In this document: positions 8,289-12,315 of the stretch, piece after piece
Layout: the number at the start of each line of letters is the position of its first letter
How positions within the stretch are numbered: position 1 is the first letter of the stretch
From: JAYOFM01 sp038117225
GTDB lineage: Bacteria; Pseudomonadota; Alphaproteobacteria; Rhodospirillales; Casp-alpha2
Assembly (NCBI GenBank): GCA_038117225.1
Contig: JAYOFM010000108.1
Span: 1 to 12,315, forward strand
Length of the DNA stretch: 12,315 nt
Direction: 5' to 3'
The notes under the pieces: generated by a model
Told to the model about the DNA's origin: nothing
Seen by the model: only the letters and a program-made list of their open reading frames with translations
The model's database searches: none
Position numbers and translations under genes: made by a program

Positions 8289-9086
8289 ATGGAGATAGAC
8301 GACGCGATTGTCACGGCGTACCAGGCTAATGGTGCAGTGCTGGTGATGGACCTGTTCGCAGACTGGGTTGAGTGTCTGCGTGACGGCATTGAACGCAATA
8401 TGGCCGAACCCGGGGAGCATGCCGCCGAGAACACTGTCGACGGCGAACCGGGGCGATTTTTTGATGACTATTGCAACTGGCGGCGCATCCCGGAGTTCCG
8501 ACGGTTCGTCGAAGAAAGCGACGCCGCCCGCCACGCTGCGCGCATTATGGAGTCGCCGACCGCGCAGTTTTTTCACGACCACGTACTGGTCAAGGAACAA
8601 GCGACGCCGCGGGAAACGCCGTGGCATCAGGACCTGCCCTACTACTGTGTCGATGGGACGCAAAGCGTCAGCTTCTGGCTGCCGTTGGACGATGTGGACG
8701 CGGCGTCGACACTGCGGCTCATCGCCGGCTCACATCGATGGCCGAAGCTGCTTCGACCGGTGCGCTGGAAAGCCGGTGAGGACTTCTACGCCGATGACAG
8801 CACTTTCATGGATTTGCCCGATCTGGAGGTGGAAGGCCACCGCATCCTCGCATGGTCGATGAAACCGGGCGACGCCATCGCTTTCGATTTTCGCGCCGTC
8901 CACGGTGCCGGAGGCAATCTTGGATCCGGGCGCCGGCGCGCCTTCTCGCACCGCTGGCTGGGCGACGATATGCGTTATTGCATAAGGCCCGGGCGAACAT
9001 CACCCCCTTACCCCGGCATCGGCCTGAAAACCGGCGACCGCATGCGCGAAGACTGGTTCCCAACACTGTGGCCAGGCACAGGATAG
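8289..9086 (+). CDS. phytanoyl-CoA dioxygenase (PhyH) family protein
   Basis: Predicted Fe(II)/2-oxoglutarate-dependent oxygenase of 265 residues. The iron triad is visible as HQD in PWHQDLPYY (His113, Asp115) and the distal His205 in FRAVHGAGGN. RRRAF at 216-220 supplies the arginine expected to hold 2-oxoglutarate, and LIAGSHRW at 144-151 is a usual family block after the core strands. The family hydroxylates many small molecules and lipids, including phytanoyl-CoA, ectoine and natural products, so the substrate cannot be named. The ATG at 8289 is the only in-frame ATG after the stop codon at 8253, but it has no good ribosome-binding site. A small ORF follows after 8 bases and may be co-transcribed. 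The protein has no signal peptide and should be cytoplasmic. Confidence 0.87.
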   Translation: MEIDDAIVTAYQANGAVLVMDLFADWVECLRDGIERNMAEPGEHAAENTVDGEPGRFFDDYCNWRRIPEFRRFVEESDAARHAARIMESPTAQFFHDHVLVKEQATPRETPWHQDLPYYCVDGTQSVSFWLPLDDVDAASTLRLIAGSHRWPKLLRPVRWKAGEDFYADDSTFMDLPDLEVEGHRILAWSMKPGDAIAFDFRAVHGAGGNLGSGRRRAFSHRWLGDDMRYCIRPGRTSPPYPGIGLKTGDRMREDWFPTLWPGTG

Positions 9087-9094
9087 GTTACACC

Positions 9095-9250
9095 ATGAGC
9101 AACGACCTTTTCTTCGACATTGAGACCAACGGCACTAAGCACGCGCATAATGATCCCATGCCGGATATCGACACTCGCTTTCGCATGGTCAGGGACGCCG
9201 GCGTCTTCGATTGCGTCGATAAAACCTCCGCCGACGACGAGGCAGCCTGA
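9095..9250 (+). CDS. small 51-residue protein or truncated gene
   Basis: Short frame starting 8 bases after the dioxygenase stop, with a weak GGATAGG ahead of the ATG. The protein begins MSNDLFFDIETNGTKHAHND, is acidic, has no membrane segment and ends KTSADDEAA. G or C predominates at third codon positions, as in the neighbouring genes, so it looks translated or recently translated. It reads like the N-terminal part of a larger enzyme; a sugar-phosphate isomerase/epimerase TIM barrel is a guess from its general look, not a match I can support. I see no continuation in the other two frames before the next gene, so a 3' deletion is more likely than a simple frameshift if it is a fragment. Confidence 0.5.
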   Translation: MSNDLFFDIETNGTKHAHNDPMPDIDTRFRMVRDAGVFDCVDKTSADDEAA

Positions 9251-9346
9251 AGCGATTGATCACCCAGGCTTCATGCGCTTGCGCGGCCGCACGGGCGGTC
9301 CTAATCTGCCCCGCTACTTCATCCAATCCCCGGGGAGAAATTCGTC

Positions 9347-10549
9347 ATGGGCTTCGTTGCCGACCGCCTTAACGCCATCCAGCCGTCACCGACCATCGCC
9401 ATCAGTCAAAAGGCTTATGAGCTGAAGGAATCGGGCGTCGACGTCATTACCCTCAGCCAGGGCGAGCCTGACTTTGACACGCCTGCCCACGTCGTCGCGG
9501 CGGCGAAGAAGGCTCTGGACGACGGCATGACCCGCTATACCCCGGTCAACGGCATCACGCCGCTGCGCGAGGCCATCCAAGCCAAGTTCAAGCGCGATAA
9601 CGACCTCGATTATGCGCTCGACCAGATTCACGTCAGCTGCGGCGGCAAACCGGTCATTTTCAATGCGCTGATGGCGACGGTGAACCCGGGCGACGAAGTC
9701 ATTATTCTGGCACCCTACTGGGTCAGCTATCCGGATATGGTCGTGCTGTTCGGCGGCAAACCGGTGATCGTCGACTGCCCGGTGGAAACCGGCTTTAAGA
9801 TGACCCCGGGCCAGTTGGCCGCCGCCATTACACCGAAAACCAAGTGGCTGATCATGAACTCGCCGTCCAACCCGTCGGGTGCCGGCTATACCCATGACGA
9901 CATCAAGGCGTTGACCGACGTGCTGCTCGACCACCCGCACGTCTGGGTGCTGACCGACGACATTTATGAAAAGTTGGTCTATGACGATTTTAAATTCGTC
10001 ACCCCGGCCCAGGTGGAACCAAAACTGTGGGATCGCACGGTGACCATGAACGGCATGTCCAAGGCCTACTGCATGACCGGCTGGCGCATGGGCTATGCAG
10101 GCGGCCCCGACAGCATCATCAAGGCGATGACCAAGATTCAGGGCCAATCCCTGACCCACACATCGTCGATCACGCAAGTGGCATCGATCGCCGCGCTCAA
10201 CGGCCCGCAGGATTTCATCGCCTCGAACAACGCGGTGTTCAAAGATCGCCGCGACCTGGTGGTCAGCATGCTGAATCAGGCGCCTGGTCTGAAATGCCCG
10301 ACACCGGAAGGCGCATTCTACGTTTATCCGAAGTGCGAAGGCGTCATCGGCAAGAAAACACCGGACGGCAAGGTCATCGGCAACGACGAGGATTTCGTTA
10401 CCGGTCTGTTGGAAACCGAGGCCGTGGCCGCCGTGCACGGGGCCGCCTTCGGCCTCAGCCCGCACTTCCGCATATCCTACGCCACATCGACGGAGGCTTT
10501 GGAGGAAGCGTGTTCGCGAATTCAGCGGTTCTGCGCCAGCTTGACGTGA
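9347..10549 (+). CDS. aatA: aspartate aminotransferase, class I/II PLP enzyme
   Basis: Pyridoxal-phosphate enzyme of 400 residues that would exchange the amino group between aspartate and 2-oxoglutarate; some alphaproteobacterial members also transaminate prephenate. GGGGAG at 9332-9337 precedes the ATG by nine bases. The fold-type I motifs are all present: LSQGEPDFDTP at 37-46, Asn175 in NSPSNPSG, Asp204 and Tyr207 in TDDIYEKL, the Schiff-base Lys239 in GMSKAYCMTGWRMGY with Arg247, and the carboxylate-binding Arg375 in HFRISYAT. The length is typical. It is the last plus-strand gene, and its stop lies one base from the stop of the convergent gene. Assignment to the AatA (I-gamma) group rests on the N-terminal MGFVADRLNAIQPSPTIAIS style. 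Confidence 0.94.
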   Translation: MGFVADRLNAIQPSPTIAISQKAYELKESGVDVITLSQGEPDFDTPAHVVAAAKKALDDGMTRYTPVNGITPLREAIQAKFKRDNDLDYALDQIHVSCGGKPVIFNALMATVNPGDEVIILAPYWVSYPDMVVLFGGKPVIVDCPVETGFKMTPGQLAAAITPKTKWLIMNSPSNPSGAGYTHDDIKALTDVLLDHPHVWVLTDDIYEKLVYDDFKFVTPAQVEPKLWDRTVTMNGMSKAYCMTGWRMGYAGGPDSIIKAMTKIQGQSLTHTSSITQVASIAALNGPQDFIASNNAVFKDRRDLVVSMLNQAPGLKCPTPEGAFYVYPKCEGVIGKKTPDGKVIGNDEDFVTGLLETEAVAAVHGAAFGLSPHFRISYATSTEALEEACSRIQRFCASLT

Positions 10550-10550
10550 T

Positions 10551-10895
10551 TTAGCCGACGGATTCCAATAACGCCCGCATCAAGACCTCGGCCGCGTGTT
10601 CCGGCTCATGGCCAGCGTCATCGACGTGGGCGAGGCAAGAATCGTAGTGATAGCGAGCAATGGCGAGCGGCGTGCGCGGCTCCGCTCGCGGCGCATGAGC
10701 CTCGACGGCAATCCGGATATCGTCGACGGCTTGTGCCGGATCAGCGATCTCAAGATCAGGGAACAGCGCACCGTCGAGCCGTCGGGCGACGGCTTGCGCG
10801 GCGGCCATGGCTTCGTAACCCGCTTCCATCAACCGCGAAGCGGCGGCGGCGGCAATAGCCTGCCTGAATTCGGACGACAACGTGTTCGCCGACAT
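10551..10895 (-). CDS. hypothetical alanine-rich protein
   Basis: Unrecognised protein of 114 residues. It is rich in alanine and acidic residues, looks mostly helical and soluble, and has no cysteine cluster, signal peptide or membrane helix; one segment runs AIAAAAASRLMEAGYEAM. I chose the ATG at 10895 (MSANTLSSEF); a GTG at 10904 would add three residues, but the only ribosome-binding-like sequence, AGGGA, would then lie just three bases away. From the ATG it lies 12 bases away, which is long. The gene has its own candidate promoter and operator palindrome upstream and lies downstream of the channel gene on the same strand, 133 bases apart. The stop is one base from the aminotransferase stop. 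Confidence 0.7.
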   Translation of the reverse strand: MSANTLSSEFRQAIAAAAASRLMEAGYEAMAAAQAVARRLDGALFPDLEIADPAQAVDDIRIAVEAHAPRAEPRTPLAIARYHYDSCLAHVDDAGHEPEHAAEVLMRALLESVG

Positions 10896-10948
10896 ATAAC
10901 GCACTAGTCCCTATGCGGCGCCTGTTCCGGCACCTTGGTCTTCCCCAT

Positions 10949-10977
10949 TGCATAGTGATCACTAAAAGGGTTGCCAA
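10949..10977 (-). promoter_or_regulatory. candidate sigma70-type promoter of the 114-residue protein
   Basis: Read on the minus strand, TTGGCA (10977-10972) and TATGCA (10954-10949) are separated by exactly 17 bases, a fair match to TTGACA and TATAAT. Transcription would start near 10942, leaving a leader of about 47 bases before the ATG at 10895. The palindrome at 10953-10964 sits in the spacer and touches the -10 box, where a repressor could block polymerase. Confidence 0.5.
10953..10964. promoter_or_regulatory. 12-base palindrome TAGTGATCACTA, possible operator
   Basis: A perfect inverted repeat overlaps the spacer and the first bases of the -10 box of the candidate promoter for the gene starting at 10895. 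This is a usual place for a repressor site. The regulator is unknown and no regulator gene lies in the window. A palindrome of this length is expected a few times by chance in 12 kb, so position is the main argument. Confidence 0.4.
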
Positions 10978-10987
10978 TCCGTAAACC

Positions 10988-10997
10988 TACCTAGGTA
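10988..10997. promoter_or_regulatory. 10-base palindrome TACCTAGGTA upstream of the promoter
   Basis: This perfect inverted repeat lies 10 bases upstream of the candidate -35 box and 34 bases, centre to centre, from the palindrome in the spacer. Its shape, with a TAC...GTA frame, resembles sites of LuxR/NarL-type regulators, and the position would suit an activator. This is inference from layout alone. Confidence 0.3.
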
Positions 10998-11028
10998 TTA
11001 TCGGTATCGACGAAGCGGCGCTCGGGTG

Positions 11029-12273
11029 TCAGTTGGACACGGCTGCCTTCGGCTTCCGATCATCCATCGTGAGCTGAAAGAACCGCCCGATTTTGTTGAG
11101 GATATTTCGGGCCAACGACTTCTCCTCGTCCAGCGAGGCGTAGTGGTCGTTGCGTTGGCGCAGGTTTTCCAGCATCCGCCGTGTCAGAATGCGTGACAAA
11201 TCCTCGGCGATTTCCGGGAACTCCTGAATGATCGGTTCGATATCGCGTTTCTCGATCTCGAATATCTGTGACGTCGTCAACGTCGTAATCGTGGCGCCGC
11301 GGGGTTCGCCGGTCAGCAGCGCCATTTCACCAAAGAAATCTCCCGGGCCGAGGCGGCCGACCTCGAGAACGGTGCTGTCCTCCATCGTCATCTGAACCAT
11401 CAACGCGCCCTCGGCGACGATGAACAGGCTTTCGCCGGCATCACCCTGGGTGACCACCGTCCGTTCGGGTTCCAGCTGAATGCGGTTCATGCTCTCACAC
11501 AAACTCGCCTTCTTGTTCGAATCGAAGGGTTGGAAGACATCAACATCGTCGATCAGCAAGGCCGCTGTATCCGGCCGCTCCGCGCCCTTGTCACGCAGAT
11601 GAAACAAAGTGAATTCCTGGTGGATGACCGATTCGAAACCGGCGAAACGCAGGATGCGGACGATGTCGCGCCATACTTCACCGGCGACCGGAATACTCTG
11701 TTCATAATCCTCGCAGAAGAAACGCACGGCATAACACGCGGACCAATCCTTGACCCCCTGGAAGACCACCGAGGGCGCCGGATCACGCATGATGCCGGTC
11801 GCGGAGATAACGGCATCATAAAGAATTTTCTCGACCCACTCCGGTTTGGCGCCCGGATCCACATGAACCATCTGTTCGGAACGATAGGCCTCACGAGGAT
11901 AGCTCAGGTTTTCAACCGTTGAATCGGAAGCCACGGAATTGGGGATACAGATGATGTTCTGATCCAAGGTCTCGATGCGCGTCGTCCGCCAAGTGATACT
12001 GACCACCTTGCCGGGTTCGTAGTCGGCGACCCGAATCCAGTCTCCCATGCGGAACGGGCGTTCCATGTTAATCGCGATGCCGGAAAACACGTTGGAAAGG
12101 TTCATCTGCAGGGCGAGGCCGAAGATCATCGCCAGCACGCCGGAGGTCGCCAACAGGCTGGTTACCTTCTGGTCGAAGACGAAGGCAATGACACCCATCA
12201 TGGCCAGGGTATAGACGAGCCCGGCGGTAAATACCCGCACCACCGGCGGGATTTCGCGGCCGGCTGGATTCAC
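11029..12273 (-). CDS. MscS-type mechanosensitive channel with cyclic-nucleotide-binding domain
   Basis: Membrane channel fused to a regulatory domain; 414 residues from a GTG start. One hydrophobic helix lies at about 12-33, then the pore-lining helix at about 37-62 (LLATSGVLAMIFGLALQMNL) and the MscS beta domain with ERPFRMGDWI at 71-80 and IPNS at 110-113. The alpha/beta region continues to about 225. A cyclic-nucleotide-binding fold follows at about 245-350 with the phosphate-binding cassette FGEMALLTGEPRGAT (314-328), including the glutamate and arginine that hold the nucleotide. The C-terminal part is helical. The family opens under membrane tension and releases solutes; in CNB-bearing members, cAMP or cGMP may modulate gating. 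The start is doubtful: a TGA lies two codons upstream in frame, and the first membrane helices usual in the family are missing. Confidence 0.88.
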   Translation of the reverse strand: MNPAGREIPPVVRVFTAGLVYTLAMMGVIAFVFDQKVTSLLATSGVLAMIFGLALQMNLSNVFSGIAINMERPFRMGDWIRVADYEPGKVVSITWRTTRIETLDQNIICIPNSVASDSTVENLSYPREAYRSEQMVHVDPGAKPEWVEKILYDAVISATGIMRDPAPSVVFQGVKDWSACYAVRFFCEDYEQSIPVAGEVWRDIVRILRFAGFESVIHQEFTLFHLRDKGAERPDTAALLIDDVDVFQPFDSNKKASLCESMNRIQLEPERTVVTQGDAGESLFIVAEGALMVQMTMEDSTVLEVGRLGPGDFFGEMALLTGEPRGATITTLTTSQIFEIEKRDIEPIIQEFPEIAEDLSRILTRRMLENLRQRNDHYASLDEEKSLARNILNKIGRFFQLTMDDRKPKAAVSN

Positions 12274-12315
12274 ATCTCAAGTGCAACGTTGAGGTTTTCG
12301 AGGAATTCCTCGGCA
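12270..12315 (-). CDS. 3' end of an upstream minus-strand frame, or the shifted N-terminal part of the channel gene
   Basis: At the window edge one minus-strand frame reads AEEFLENLNVALEM and ends in a TGA at 12272-12270. That stop overlaps the GTG of the channel gene by four bases (GTGA), a common arrangement in coupled genes. With only 14 codons in view it cannot be named. Alternatively these codons belong to the same channel gene and a one-base shift breaks it. Confidence 0.35.
   Translation of the reverse strand, partial: AEEFLENLNVALEM

Noticed and set aside
8198..8434. Minus-strand frame of 78 codons overlapping the dioxygenase start
   Set aside because: Its first 48 codons are antisense to the conserved dioxygenase N-terminus, and the sequence shows no domain.
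9386..10465. Long open frame of 359 codons on the minus strand inside the aminotransferase gene
   Set aside because: It is antisense to a fully conserved enzyme, and its H/R/V/D-rich composition is the usual mirror of the sense codons.
12299..12312. 14-base perfect palindrome CGAGGAATTCCTCG
   Set aside because: It lies in what seems to be coding sequence at the window edge, and a palindrome of about this length is expected near once by chance in this much DNA.

Overview
The window looks like chromosomal DNA of a GC-rich, Gram-negative alphaproteobacterium, most likely a free-living Rhodospirillales-type organism. This is an inference from gene style: a chemoreceptor with a long charged linker after HAMP, UvrB with an N-terminal extension, and an aspartate aminotransferase of the alphaproteobacterial AatA type. 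No rRNA, tRNA, CRISPR array, insertion sequence or phage gene is visible.

Layout, left to right. Positions 175-2299 (+) hold a methyl-accepting chemotaxis protein whose frame is broken by one extra base in a seven-A run at 419-425; it is followed by a clear hairpin terminator (2323-2357). Positions 2443-3799 (+) hold three closely spaced small genes: a SixA-type phosphohistidine phosphatase, a YkgJ-type cysteine-cluster protein and a GlcG/HbpS-family protein. Converging on them is uvrB (3840-6029, -). Next on the minus strand is a visibly AT-richer gene for a polytopic GT39-like membrane glycosyltransferase (6146-7987). The plus strand then carries a phytanoyl-CoA dioxygenase-like enzyme (8289-9086), a 51-codon small ORF (9095-9250) and an aspartate aminotransferase (9347-10549). 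The right end is minus strand: a 114-residue unknown protein (10551-10895) with a good candidate promoter and operator palindrome, preceded by a MscS-type channel fused to a cyclic-nucleotide-binding domain (11029-12273). The start of that channel gene is odd, and a few codons of an upstream frame end there.

Most genes are ordinary housekeeping or environmental-response genes with no common pathway: chemotaxis, nucleotide excision repair, amino-acid transamination and osmotic gating. I see no clearly new multi-gene system. The points that deserve a second look are the homopolymer frameshift in the chemoreceptor, the atypical-composition glycosyltransferase gene, the truncated-looking 51-codon ORF, the palindromes in the promoter of the unknown 114-residue protein, and the missing N-terminal membrane part of the MscS-CNB channel.
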